Shown here: piece after piece, positions 30,920 through 39,703 of the stretch
Layout of the letters: each line of letters opens with the position of its first letter
Numbering within the stretch: position 1 is the first letter of the stretch
Assembly (NCBI GenBank): GCA_002281775.1
Contig: NCGY01000005.1
Coordinates: forward strand, 1-64,000
DNA: 64,000 nt
DNA from: Hydrogenophilales bacterium 16-64-46
Lineage (GTDB): Bacteria; Pseudomonadota; Gammaproteobacteria; Burkholderiales; Thiobacillaceae
Direction: 5' to 3'
Made by a program: the position numbers and the translations under genes
Notes under the pieces: model-generated
What the model saw: only the letters and a program-made list of their open reading frames with translations
Told to the model about the DNA's origin: nothing
Database searches by the model: none

Positions 30920-31840
30920 TTACAACAGGTCGCCGACGCCTTTTTCGCCGACCGACAGCTCGAAACCTTCGAGTCCGCCGTCCTTCAGTTCGCCGCCCAT
31001 CGCGAGCAGGCTCTCGGCGCTGATCAGCGCGCGCAGCTGTTGCTTCAAGGCGAGGAATTCGGGCGTGAACGCAATCTCGGGCGTGCGCGGGCGCGGCAGG
31101 TCGATGGGGATTTCGGCCTTGATCCTCCCCGGACGTGCGGTCATGACGTAGACTCGGTCGGAGAGATAAATGCTCTCGTCGATGTCGTGGGTGATGAAGA
31201 GCACCGAGAGCTTGAAGCGCTGCCACATGTTGGTGAGGATCTGCTGCATCACCTGCCGCGTCTGCGCGTCGAGCGCGCCGAAGGGCTCGTCCATCAACAG
31301 CACCTGCGGGCTGGTCGCGAGCGCGCGGACGATGCCGACGCGCTGGCGCATGCCGCCGGACAACTGATCCGGATAGTGGTTTTCGAACGCGAGCAGGCCG
31401 GCGAGCCCCAGCAGCGTGCGCGCCATCTGCTCACGCCGGCTCAAGGGCAAGCCTTGTTGGCGCAGGCCGAACTCGACGTTCTTGCGCACTGTGAGCCAGG
31501 GGAAGAGCGAATACTGCTGGAACACCATGCCGCGATCCGCGCCGGGTTTGTCGGTGGGTTTGCCGTCGACGGTCGAGCTGCCGGCGGTCGGCGCGACGAA
31601 GCCGGCGACGACGTTGAGCAGGGTGGATTTGCCGCAGCCCGAGGGGCCGATGATCGAGACGAACTCGCCGGGTTTGACCTCGATGCTGGCGTCGTCGACC
31701 GCGAGCGTCGCGTTCGCGCCGCGACCGAACACGACGCGCAGCTGTTCGACGCGAATATGGCCGGTCGCTGGCGCGGCGCGGTCGGCGTTCGCCGCTGGAA
31801 AAAGCGGGGTAGCGAGGGTGGGGGTGGACAGGTCGGTCAT
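30920..31840 (-). CDS. ABC transporter ATPase (SsuB/TauB/NrtD type)
   Basis: A 306-residue ATPase with Walker A IIGPSGCGKSTLL, Q-loop FQQYSLFPW, signature LSGGMRQRVG and Walker B VLLMDEPFGALD. The length and the HDIDESIYLSDRVYVM stretch fit the nitrate/sulfonate/taurine importer family. A roughly 30-residue unstructured head (MTDLSTPTLATPLFPAANAD) precedes the core. It would power the permease encoded immediately upstream, whose stop overlaps its ATG by four bases. Confidence 0.92.
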   Translation of the reverse strand: MTDLSTPTLATPLFPAANADRAAPATGHIRVEQLRVVFGRGANATLAVDDASIEVKPGEFVSIIGPSGCGKSTLLNVVAGFVAPTAGSSTVDGKPTDKPGADRGMVFQQYSLFPWLTVRKNVEFGLRQQGLPLSRREQMARTLLGLAGLLAFENHYPDQLSGGMRQRVGIVRALATSPQVLLMDEPFGALDAQTRQVMQQILTNMWQRFKLSVLFITHDIDESIYLSDRVYVMTARPGRIKAEIPIDLPRPRTPEIAFTPEFLALKQQLRALISAESLLAMGGELKDGGLEGFELSVGEKGVGDLL

Positions 31841-32832
31841 TTTTCTGCTCCGCGTTGACTGGCGAGCCACGGCATCAAGGCGTTGCCGACGAGCCGGATC
31901 GCGCCGCTGCACGCGAGCCCGAGCACACCGATCACGATCATGCCGATGGCGATGTCGGCGTACTCGATCAGCGAATACGCCTCCCAGGTGAAGTAGCCAA
32001 TGCCGTACTGGCCCGAGATCATTTCCGCCGCGATCAGCGACACCCACGCCACGCCCATGCCGATGGCAAGGCCGGTGAAGATGTGCGGCAGCGAGGCGGG
32101 CAGGATCACCTGACGCAGCAGTGCCGATTCGGAGGCCCCGAGGCAGCGCGCGGCGCGCACCAGCACTGGGTCGACGCTGTTCACGCCGTGGATGGTGTTC
32201 AACAGGATGGGAAAGAACGAGCCGAGGAAGGTGATGAAGACGATGCTGGTCTCGTTCGACGGCCACAGCATGATCGCCATCGGCACCCAGGCGATCGCCG
32301 GGATCGGCCGCAGTACTTCGAACACCGGAAACAGCAGCGCGCGCACCGGCCGATACTGGCCGATCAGCAGTCCGAGCGCGATACCGAGCACGGTGGCGAT
32401 GCCGAAACCGAACAAAATTCGGCGCATGCTGATCGCCATGTTCTCGTAGAAGCGCACGCTGTCCGACAGGATCACTGCGTTCTGCCACACCTCGCCGGGG
32501 CTGGGAATGTTGTTGAAGCGGATGTAGAAATCGAGCTTGTATTTCGTCGCGAAGTACCAGAAGGCGACGAAGAGCCCGAGCGACAGGGCTGCCGACAGCA
32601 TTCCTGGCAGCGCGGCCAGCAAGCGCGCGCCGAGCCCCTGGCGAGCGGGCAGCGGTGCTGCGACAACGACAGGTTCGGGCGGGCTTGCCGGCGCGGTCGT
32701 GTCGGTCGCTGTTCCGGGCAGGGCAGCGGCGGCGATCCGCTCGGCCTGGGTTCGATCAGCCTGGGTTCGATCAACCGGGGTTCGCTCGACCGGGTCGTCC
32801 GGCTCGAGCAGGCGGGGGTGGACGGTCAGCAT
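31837..32832 (-). CDS. ABC transporter permease (SsuC/TauC type)
   Basis: A 331-residue permease. After a long charged and Pro/Ala-rich cytoplasmic head (residues 1-70, including a short tandem repeat) come six membrane helices with the EAA-type loop GASESALLRQVILPASLPHIFTGLAIG near residue 235. It forms the channel of the first NrtA/SsuA/TauA-type importer. It starts three bases after the binding-protein gene and overlaps the ATPase gene. Confidence 0.9.
   Translation of the reverse strand: MLTVHPRLLEPDDPVERTPVDRTQADRTQAERIAAAALPGTATDTTAPASPPEPVVVAAPLPARQGLGARLLAALPGMLSAALSLGLFVAFWYFATKYKLDFYIRFNNIPSPGEVWQNAVILSDSVRFYENMAISMRRILFGFGIATVLGIALGLLIGQYRPVRALLFPVFEVLRPIPAIAWVPMAIMLWPSNETSIVFITFLGSFFPILLNTIHGVNSVDPVLVRAARCLGASESALLRQVILPASLPHIFTGLAIGMGVAWVSLIAAEMISGQYGIGYFTWEAYSLIEYADIAIGMIVIGVLGLACSGAIRLVGNALMPWLASQRGAEK
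32745..32797. repeat. Short tandem repeat in permease N-terminus
   Basis: Three and a half copies of a 15-bp unit (CCTGGGTTCGATCAG and close variants) lie in frame and encode the repeating D-R-T-Q-A/E residues at permease positions about 14-30. The repeat adds five residues per copy, so copy-number change would not break the gene. Confidence 0.7.
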
Positions 32833-32835
32833 GCT

Positions 32836-34278
32836 TCAACTCCCTTTCGCGACAGCAAGGACTTCGGTGTAGGTCGCGATGCGTCCGCCGCTTTTCTTCG
32901 CCCACGCGTCGGCGTCTTTCTTCAACAGGAAGGGCACGATCTCGGGTGTTTTGCCCTTGACCGTCAGCGCGTAGAAGGCCTTGTCGGCGAAGAGCTTGAT
33001 CCCGGTGGTCTTGTCGAAAACAAAGGCGACGCCGATCTTTTTGCCCGCCGACAGGCCCTGCTTGACCGCCGCCAACGTGCACGCGGTCGAGCTGTACGCG
33101 GTGACGCTGCCGCCTTCGATCCAGACTTCTCCGCCTTCACGTGGCTTGCTGATCGGCTTCTTGCACAAGGGGTCGGTGCCGCTGATTTCATAGCCGGCGT
33201 AGCTCGCCTTCTGTTTGTCGTAGTCGAGGCCTTTTTCCTTGAATGCCTGGCGCAGGAAACGCTCGTTGCCCCAGATGTCGGCGTTGAAGTCCTTCACCCG
33301 GCCCATGCGCGAGAGCACGCCGTGGTCGTATTTCACCGTCTGGATCCACTTCGGCTTGATCGTCGGGTCGAGTGTGTGCACGCCCGAGGGGCCGAGGAAC
33401 ATGTACGCGACTTCCTTCTCGATCTTGGTCCATTCCTCGATCTTGGTCGCGGCGAGCGCGGGGTTCTTACGCACCCAGTCGTTGGCGTCGAGCAGGGCCT
33501 TGAGATAGGCGACGACGAACTCGGGATATTTGTCCGAGAAATCCTTGCGCACGACGATGCCGTGGAAGGTCGGGATCTTGGTTTCGACGCCGTCGAAAAT
33601 CTTGCGGGCGAAGCCGCGGTACGGCAGCAGTTCGGCAAACGGCACGAAGTCGGCGTGGCCGTCGAGCTTGCGTTCCTGCAGGTTGGTCGTGCCGACCTCA
33701 GGGCTCTGGCTCGCCAGCTCCCAGAAATCCTCCTTCCAGCCGCGGTCTTCCATCGCCTTCAACAACATGCCGTGCGCCGCCGAGCCGAACGGCACCGAGA
33801 CCTTCTTGCCCTTGAGATCAGCGAGCTCGTAGTACGGCGAATCCTTGTGCACGACCATGCCGTTGCCCGCGCCGTTGAGGTTGTAGGCGATCAGCGCGAC
33901 CAGTTCGCTCGCGGTCTGGCCGCCGGCCTGGAAGGTCGCGCCGTTCACCAGCAGCGGGTAGTCGCCCATCATGCCGATCTGCAATTTGTCGGCGACCATG
34001 CCGTTGGTCACCGGTGGGCCCGAGGTGAAGTTCTGCCAGTCGAGCTTGAAGTCAATGTCCTTGTACTTGGGCGTTTTCTTCAGCGCGGCGAGGTACTTGT
34101 CCATCAGGCCGAGTTTTTCGATGACGATGCCGCCGGTGACGGTGTTGGTCGTCGTGTTCTGGGTGCCGATGCCGACGGTGACAGTGTCAGCATGGGCGGC
34201 TCCGCTGGCCAGGATGCCGGACAGTGCAAACGCCATGCTCAAAAGGGGCCGCAGTATCAATTTTTGCGTGCTTCTCAT
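32836..34278 (-). CDS. NMT1-type ABC binding protein fused to a NosL-like domain
   Basis: A 480-residue secreted protein. The signal peptide ends near GAAHA (residue 31). Residues about 32-360 form an NrtA/SsuA/TauA-like (NMT1) solute-binding protein: GGIVIEKLGLMDKYL, DLKGKKVSVPFGSAAHGMLLKAMEDRG. The last 118 residues resemble NosL: TAYSSTACTLAAVKQGL, then VFDKTTGIKLFADKAFYAL, IVPFLLKKDADAWAKKSGGR and a closing TYTEVLA. Classic NosL copper ligands (MxCxxC region) are not evident; two cysteines (in DPLCKK and STACTL) remain. The ATG at 34278 has a GAGG site and starts the signal peptide; 34320 is rejected. It heads the first importer operon. Confidence 0.85.
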   Translation of the reverse strand: MRSTQKLILRPLLSMAFALSGILASGAAHADTVTVGIGTQNTTTNTVTGGIVIEKLGLMDKYLAALKKTPKYKDIDFKLDWQNFTSGPPVTNGMVADKLQIGMMGDYPLLVNGATFQAGGQTASELVALIAYNLNGAGNGMVVHKDSPYYELADLKGKKVSVPFGSAAHGMLLKAMEDRGWKEDFWELASQSPEVGTTNLQERKLDGHADFVPFAELLPYRGFARKIFDGVETKIPTFHGIVVRKDFSDKYPEFVVAYLKALLDANDWVRKNPALAATKIEEWTKIEKEVAYMFLGPSGVHTLDPTIKPKWIQTVKYDHGVLSRMGRVKDFNADIWGNERFLRQAFKEKGLDYDKQKASYAGYEISGTDPLCKKPISKPREGGEVWIEGGSVTAYSSTACTLAAVKQGLSAGKKIGVAFVFDKTTGIKLFADKAFYALTVKGKTPEIVPFLLKKDADAWAKKSGGRIATYTEVLAVAKGS

Positions 34279-34447
34279 GTCATGCCTCTCAGTCCTGTTC
34301 AAGTGAGTGTGAAGTGGCATGTCTCCCGTGATACTTCGGCATTTCCTGCCGTCTTATTTCTTATCCCACGTCTATCCTAACTTCGCATGAGTATCAGAAA
34401 TGGTCTTCCTGACTGGGCCCTACCTCAGCCACTCCAATCTCATGCAA

Positions 34448-35380
34448 CTACTGACCGATAAACACAGCATTGATGTCGACAGGTGTCTTGATGAGGCCGG
34501 AATCGAGACTGGCGGCTACCCAGTTCTCATATGTTTTCCGGAATTGTGGCGTGATGCGGACATTCACCTGATCCAGACGCGTGGCGCTGAAGATCGGGTC
34601 CTGTCCAGTGGCTTCCAGAACCGTTTTTGTGTCCATGCGCAGCTTTTCGGCAAACCAGCCTGCGGCTTTCTGTTGATTCTGTGAGGTATACAAAACTGAG
34701 GCTTCCAGTGAGTCTATAAATCTTGCGAGCGCGCCGGGATTTTTGGCGAGGTACTCCGTTCGCATGATCGCGGCGAAGCGGAATGGCCAGGAATAGACGA
34801 CGCGGGCACCGATCTGATTTTTGGCCCGCTCCACCTGTGGCACACGAATCACGATGGCGTCGGAATAGCCCTGGGTCAGAGAAAGCAGCAGCTCGTTTGG
34901 CGGGACATTGATCAATGTGATGTCCTTTGTCACATTCAACCCTGATTCCTTGAGCAGACGCAGTAAATCGAGGTGCGAGTCAGTGGAAAACGACACCGCA
35001 ACCTTCTTGCCTTTCAAATCCTTGATGGATTTGGCCGGGCTATCCTTCGGCACCATGAGCGAATGACTGGACGCACCCAATTGGGCGACCACGACGGCCT
35101 TTCCCGGTTGCTTCGACAGGAACGAGGTGATGGGCATCAAACTCGTGATGACGGCGTCCACGTTGCCAGAGGCCAGTGCCTCCATCATGGGCGGGCCGTT
35201 CTGGAAGAATGCATATTCCGCATCCAGTTTGTATTGCTTGGCGATATCAGCGCGTTCCATGACGACCGGAATCTGGCCGTTCATGCCGGATGGATAGGCA
35301 ATCCGAATCTCAATCTCGCCTGCCGCCTGAACAAATTGTGTAAACAGCAGAATGATCCAGCCCAAAAATATGCGTTTCAT
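34448..35380 (-). CDS. ABC transporter substrate-binding protein (SsuA/TauA type)
   Basis: A 310-residue NMT1-like periplasmic binding protein. A signal peptide (MKRIFLGWIILLFTQFVQA) is followed by IRIAYPSGMNGQIPVVMERADIAKQYKL, ALASGNVDAVITSLMP and SIKDLKGKKVAVSF, the standard TauA/SsuA layout. It lacks the NosL-like tail of the other binding protein. Base composition drops here compared with the genes on either side, suggesting separate origin. Its permease and ATPase are encoded just upstream. Confidence 0.88.
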   Translation of the reverse strand: MKRIFLGWIILLFTQFVQAAGEIEIRIAYPSGMNGQIPVVMERADIAKQYKLDAEYAFFQNGPPMMEALASGNVDAVITSLMPITSFLSKQPGKAVVVAQLGASSHSLMVPKDSPAKSIKDLKGKKVAVSFSTDSHLDLLRLLKESGLNVTKDITLINVPPNELLLSLTQGYSDAIVIRVPQVERAKNQIGARVVYSWPFRFAAIMRTEYLAKNPGALARFIDSLEASVLYTSQNQQKAAGWFAEKLRMDTKTVLEATGQDPIFSATRLDQVNVRITPQFRKTYENWVAASLDSGLIKTPVDINAVFIGQ

Positions 35381-35461
35381 CTCGTTCTCCCATCGTTGTC
35401 AAATTTCAAAAAAGCAAACCAAAAGCAAACACTGCAAGCGTTACGTGCGCACATGACTGAT

Positions 35462-36280
35462 TCATTGCGTTGCCTTCCAGGGCAATACGTAGCGTTCCAG
35501 ATAACGCAAACCTGCCACCATCAAGGAACCGAGCAGGCCGATTGTGATCATGCCGACGAGTACATTGGCCGTTTCAAGATTGATCCGACTGTTTTGGATC
35601 ATGTAGCCGAGCCCGGATTGCGCAGCGATTAGTTCGGCCGTGACGACTGCCATCCAGGATTGCCCGAGTCCGACGATCACGCCGGTCCAGATATAAGGCA
35701 TGGAGGACGGAACGATGATCTTCATGATCATGGCGCGACGCCCGGCACCCAGGAACTGGGCTGCATGGATGTGGCGTTTCTCAACCGAGATGCCACCCTC
35801 GAAGGCATTCAGGAAGATGGGAAAGAAAGCGGCGATGGCCGTGATGAAATAGCTGGGCGGATCGCCGATACCAAACCACAGGACAGCCAAAGGGATCCAT
35901 GCAATGGGCGGGATGGGTCGTAATAGCTGGACGATGGGCATCGTCAGACGGCGCAAGGTGGAAAAAAACGCCATCAGCATCGCCAGCGGAATGGCGATCG
36001 ACGCCGCCATGGCAAAGCCCAGCACGACTCGTTTGAGACTGGCGAGCACGTCGCTCAATAGGATTCCGCTCGAAATCAGTTGAGCGGCAGCATCCAGTGT
36101 CAAGCCAGCACTGGGTAGCAGGACAGGATTGTCGAGTACCCCAGCGGCGATATTCCAGGTGACAACGAACAACGCGTAACTTGCAAAAATCCAGATTACT
36201 GTTGTTCCTGCCAAACCCACGACGGCGGCAATCCATCCCTGTCTGCCCCCACCCCCTATCGTTCCAGTCAAATTCATCAT
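35462..36280 (-). CDS. ABC transporter permease (SsuC/TauC type), second set
   Basis: A 272-residue permease with six helices and the EAA loop GAGRRAMIMKIIVPSSMPYIWTGVIVG near residue 180; LRPIPPIAWIPLAVLWFG precedes it. It differs from the first permease in having only a short N-terminal head. Two ATGs occur in a row at the start. It belongs with the binding protein downstream and the ATPase 33 bases upstream. Confidence 0.9.
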   Translation of the reverse strand: MMNLTGTIGGGGRQGWIAAVVGLAGTTVIWIFASYALFVVTWNIAAGVLDNPVLLPSAGLTLDAAAQLISSGILLSDVLASLKRVVLGFAMAASIAIPLAMLMAFFSTLRRLTMPIVQLLRPIPPIAWIPLAVLWFGIGDPPSYFITAIAAFFPIFLNAFEGGISVEKRHIHAAQFLGAGRRAMIMKIIVPSSMPYIWTGVIVGLGQSWMAVVTAELIAAQSGLGYMIQNSRINLETANVLVGMITIGLLGSLMVAGLRYLERYVLPWKATQ

Positions 36281-36313
36281 CCTGCCCCTCGTTGGTTGCG
36301 ATACGTCCGGATT

Positions 36314-37171
36314 TCAGCGCTCTGTTGAATTGAAAATCTTCAGCGTTTCCTCTCGAATCAGATCAATGACACGCAGCCTGATGCGTGAGAAAACCTCGCT
36401 CTGCATGATCTTTGGCGTGCGCGGTCGCGGTATCGGTACATCGATCACTTCCTTGACCGAGCCGGGTGCGGTGCGCATCACAACGATGCGATCCGAGAGA
36501 TAAATCGCCTCGTCGATATCGTGGGTGACGAAAATCACGGTGGTGGAAAAATTGGCCCATATCTTGAGCAGCTCTTCCTGCATGATCGTTCTTGTCTGCG
36601 CATCGAGTGCGCCAAAAGGTTCATCCATGAGCAGAACCGGCGGGTAGGTCGCCAGTGCCCGCGCGATTGCAACGCGCTGCTGCATCCCGCCTGAGAGCTG
36701 CGCGGGATACAACGTGGCGAACTTATCCAGCCCTACCAGCGACAGGAACGTCCTGGCCGTGCCTTCCGGGTCGCCATCTCCCAGTTGTTGTGGCCCGAAG
36801 GCGACGTTGTCGATGACTTTCATCCAGGGGAAGAGCGAGTGCTGCTGGAATACGACATTGCAGAGCGGTATGGGGCGCGTCACCGGTGTGTCGTCGATCT
36901 GCACAGAGCCGGTGGTCGGCCTGAGCATGCCCGAGATGACATTGAGCAGCGTTGTCTTGCCGCAGCCGGACGGCCCCAGGAACGAGACGAAAGCGCCCGC
37001 TTCCACATTCAGATCCACGGGTGCCAGCGCGGAAAACGCTTGACCATTGCGTTTGAATTCGACGCTGACTTTGTCAACGTGAATGGCTCCCCGGTTCGAC
37101 TGGCGCAGTCGGTCTGTTGACTGCGTCATGGAGGCTTCGGGTATTTCCTTTTTCGATAATGCTTCGATCAT
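36314..37171 (-). CDS. ABC transporter ATPase (SsuB/TauB type), second set
   Basis: A 285-residue ATPase with Walker A FLGPSGCGKTTLL, Q-loop FQQHSLFPW, signature LSGGMQQRVA and Walker B VLLMDEPFGALD. The start at 37171 (MIEALSKKE) is preceded by GGGAGC and avoids overlapping the sulfotransferase stop; the in-frame extension to 37261 is rejected. It completes the second nitrate/sulfonate/taurine-type importer of the island. Confidence 0.9.
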   Translation of the reverse strand: MIEALSKKEIPEASMTQSTDRLRQSNRGAIHVDKVSVEFKRNGQAFSALAPVDLNVEAGAFVSFLGPSGCGKTTLLNVISGMLRPTTGSVQIDDTPVTRPIPLCNVVFQQHSLFPWMKVIDNVAFGPQQLGDGDPEGTARTFLSLVGLDKFATLYPAQLSGGMQQRVAIARALATYPPVLLMDEPFGALDAQTRTIMQEELLKIWANFSTTVIFVTHDIDEAIYLSDRIVVMRTAPGSVKEVIDVPIPRPRTPKIMQSEVFSRIRLRVIDLIREETLKIFNSTER

Positions 37172-37203
37172 GACGGGTGCTCCCGATTGGCGTGAATCAC
37201 TAT

Positions 37204-38352
37204 TCAGAGGGTGACCGAGTGGCTGACGTAGCGGCGCTGAATGCCAAAGTGGTCTTTCCACTTCCTCGGGGCTCGAAAACCCTGAATCTCCTCCTCCAAG
37301 GGGTGTCCAATGGGAAAATTCTCGGCTGGTGTAGTCCAGATGCCGGCCTGGCGGCGCGCTTCGCGCTGATCGACCAGCCAGTCGTTGTAGCTCTCGTAGA
37401 CCAGATGCCCGCCCGGTGCTTCAAGTACAGCAGCGCGTGTGCGGTCATCCAGCTCCTTGTAAAGGGCGATGTCGGCTTCACTTAAAGGCCAGGGATCGAC
37501 CTCCACCTCATAGCCGCTTTCTGCCAGCTCCTGCCCAGCTACCGCCGCAAAGATGCGTTGATCCCGGAGGCTGAGTTCATATTTGTAGCGCCCGATGTAT
37601 TCGGTGCTGACCGGCTTACCCAGCGGTGCATGATCGCGTGTAGTACCGCGTCGCTGTGCGATGGTCATGGTATGAAACTGCAGCATCTCGCGGCTGTAAG
37701 TCTCTCCCAGAAAGTCGCACACTCTTTCCAGAACACCTTCCGGATTGCGAACCAGTTCCTCGTACTTCACATCCATCCATTGGTCGGGCCCAAGTGATTC
37801 CCGAAAGGGTTTCACGACTGTCTGACACAGCTTCCAAATTTCCGCAGCTGAATAAATGTTGGTCGGGCCGAATGCGGAGTTGATGTATTCCGAACTGGCA
37901 TCGCGACCATCCCGAGTCATGAAAATGATTTGCGCGTCGGGAAAATCTTCCAGTATTTCCTTCACGAAGAATAAGTTGTGCGGTGTCTTTTCACCCCAGC
38001 GAGGCTTCCCTTCGAAGGCGGCGTAGCGCCCGAACAGAGCGGCATAGATCCCGGCGTATGACCTCTCACGAACTGAGTCGGCGATTTCGCGGACGATCGT
38101 CGCAGGATTGGCAGGCATGCCCCAGAACGGCGTCTTCAAGCCAAACACCATTTCTTCCACCAGGGTGAGGAAGTGCGTGTCGTTATCCAGGTCGCCATAG
38201 GTATACAGATAGGGCCGGAAGCGCGGGTAATACCAGGCTACTTCCGGTACGGAGATGCGCGGATGTGCCCCGACCATGGCCATGAGCAGTGTGGTGCCTG
38301 AGCGTTCCGAACCAATCATAAAAACTGGCCGCTCATTCAATTTGATCGTCAT
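37204..38352 (-). CDS. Sulfotransferase family protein
   Basis: A 382-residue PAPS-type sulfotransferase. The 5'-phosphosulfate loop is FMIGSERSGTTLLMAMVGAHP near residue 12 and the 3'-phosphate site is MTRDGRDASSEYINS near residue 145. These enzymes move sulfate from PAPS to a hydroxyl or amine. The gene lies 50 bases after a ferredoxin gene and 32 bases before the second ABC ATPase gene, all on one strand and all with lower GC than their surroundings. The acceptor is unknown. A sulfate-adding enzyme inside an apparent sulfur-compound breakdown island is unexpected. Confidence 0.85.
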   Translation of the reverse strand: MTIKLNERPVFMIGSERSGTTLLMAMVGAHPRISVPEVAWYYPRFRPYLYTYGDLDNDTHFLTLVEEMVFGLKTPFWGMPANPATIVREIADSVRERSYAGIYAALFGRYAAFEGKPRWGEKTPHNLFFVKEILEDFPDAQIIFMTRDGRDASSEYINSAFGPTNIYSAAEIWKLCQTVVKPFRESLGPDQWMDVKYEELVRNPEGVLERVCDFLGETYSREMLQFHTMTIAQRRGTTRDHAPLGKPVSTEYIGRYKYELSLRDQRIFAAVAGQELAESGYEVEVDPWPLSEADIALYKELDDRTRAAVLEAPGGHLVYESYNDWLVDQREARRQAGIWTTPAENFPIGHPLEEEIQGFRAPRKWKDHFGIQRRYVSHSVTL

Positions 38353-38404
38353 AAAACCAACCTCTTTCTTTCGTAATTAGTCGCTACACAATTGGCACGT
38401 CTGT

Positions 38405-38740
38405 TCAGGCGTACCGCTTCATTTCGAGATACTGGTGTTTTGCCTTCACGTCGAGCCAGGCGTCGGCGTCGGGCAACGGGTCGGGCTTGTCCTTGATGAG
38501 CGGCCACGCCTGTGTCAGCTCGGCGTTGATCGCCACATATGGGGCGTATTCGTCGGGCAGGTCGGCTTCGGAAAAGATCGCCGACGCCGGACATTCGTCG
38601 ACGCACAGCGAGCAGTCGATGCACTCGGCCGGGTCGATGACCATGAAGTTCGGGCCTTCGTGAAAGGCGTCGACCGGGCAGACGCCGACGCAGTCGCCGT
38701 ATTTGCACTGGATGCAGGCTTCGGTGACGACATAGGTCAT
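38405..38740 (-). CDS. Ferredoxin I-type (FdxA-like) [3Fe-4S][4Fe-4S] ferredoxin
   Basis: A 111-residue ferredoxin of the Azotobacter FdI/FdxA type. It begins MTYVVTEACIQCKYGDCVGVCPVDAFHEG and has the second cluster CIDCSLCVDECP, then the long C-terminal helical tail typical of seven-iron ferredoxins. It would shuttle single electrons. Its start overlaps the HEAT protein stop by four bases, so it is made with that protein and the AprAB-like pair upstream. Confidence 0.93.
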   Translation of the reverse strand: MTYVVTEACIQCKYGDCVGVCPVDAFHEGPNFMVIDPAECIDCSLCVDECPASAIFSEADLPDEYAPYVAINAELTQAWPLIKDKPDPLPDADAWLDVKAKHQYLEMKRYA

Positions 38741-39693
38741 GGTGCGCTCCTGGATTGCGAGATCTGGTTCAAGGCCAGACGCGCGAGCTTGCGCACGTCG
38801 GGATCGGGGTCGGCGAGCGCGGCTTCCAGCGCCGGGATCGCCTGCGCATCGCCCAACTCGCCGAGCGCGATCGCGGCTTCCTTGCGCAGGTTGCCGATGG
38901 GGTGGGTGAGCGCCTCCTGCAACGCCGGCAGTGCCGGGGTGTGTTTCATGCGACCGAGGCTGCGCGCGGCTTTCAGGCGCACCTGCCAGTAGGGGTCGGC
39001 AAGCAGCGCGACCAGCGCGGGCGCGGTGGCGCGCAGTTTGAGTTTGCCGAGCGTGGTCGCGGCCTCTTCGCGCACCTGCCAGTGCGCATCAATGAGCGCG
39101 CTTTGCAGCGCGGCGGCGACCGGCGCGGCGTCGTCGGCGTAGCCCAGCGCCCCGGCGGCGATGCGGCGGGCCTCGGGGTCAGCGTCGTTGGCGAGCGTTT
39201 GCGCCAATCGCGGCAGCGCGGCGGCGTCCTTCAAGTAGCCCAGCACGCCGATGGCGGCGCAGCGCAGTTCGGGGTTGGTCGAATCGAGCGCCATCAGGGC
39301 CGGGCCGAAGGCCTCGGGCCGCTTGAGCGGGCGCAGGCCGCGCAGCAGGGCGACGGTCATGAAGTCCGACGCGGCGGTGGGCAGCGCGGCGAGCAGGGCG
39401 TCGCCCGATTCGGCTTCCTTCAGTTCGGCCAGCGTCTCGGCGGCGGCTTCTCGCACCGCCGGGCTGGCGTCGTCGAGCAGCGCGACCAGCGCGGCGACGG
39501 TCTCGTACGACTCGTAACCGTCGAGCAGTTTGGCGGCTTCGGCGCGCACTTCGGCGTCAGTGTCGGCGAGTGCGTGCACCAGCAGGGGTTCGAGATCGTC
39601 CTCGTCGGATTCCATCAAACTCATCACGGCGATGCGGCGCACCGTGGGGTCAGGATCGGCGAGGCGGGCGCGGATGGCGGTGTCGGCAAGCAT
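38737..39693 (-). CDS. HEAT-repeat protein (PBS lyase-type repeats)
   Basis: A 318-residue all-helical protein built almost wholly of about ten 31-residue HEAT repeats with the consensus DPxxxVRxxAAxALGxLxxxxALPxL (examples: DPDPTVRRIAVMSLM, DASPAVREAAAETLAEL, DPYWQVRLKAARSLGRM). No catalytic domain or signal peptide is seen. It is encoded between two ferredoxin genes and overlaps the second. A scaffold or electron-partner docking role for the flavoprotein/ferredoxin complex is my inference. Confidence 0.9.
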   Translation of the reverse strand: MLADTAIRARLADPDPTVRRIAVMSLMESDEDDLEPLLVHALADTDAEVRAEAAKLLDGYESYETVAALVALLDDASPAVREAAAETLAELKEAESGDALLAALPTAASDFMTVALLRGLRPLKRPEAFGPALMALDSTNPELRCAAIGVLGYLKDAAALPRLAQTLANDADPEARRIAAGALGYADDAAPVAAALQSALIDAHWQVREEAATTLGKLKLRATAPALVALLADPYWQVRLKAARSLGRMKHTPALPALQEALTHPIGNLRKEAAIALGELGDAQAIPALEAALADPDPDVRKLARLALNQISQSRSAP

Positions 39694-39703
39694 GGTCGGC
39701 TCC

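Noticed and set aside
31855..34380. 841-codon plus-strand ORF opposite the importer genes
   Set aside because: Antisense shadow rich in D, H, R and G; the minus strand encodes clear ABC transporter proteins.
34400..34684. Possible small gene in the spacer before the first binding protein
   Set aside because: It overlaps the end of the second binding protein antisense and has no recognisable motif or ribosome site.
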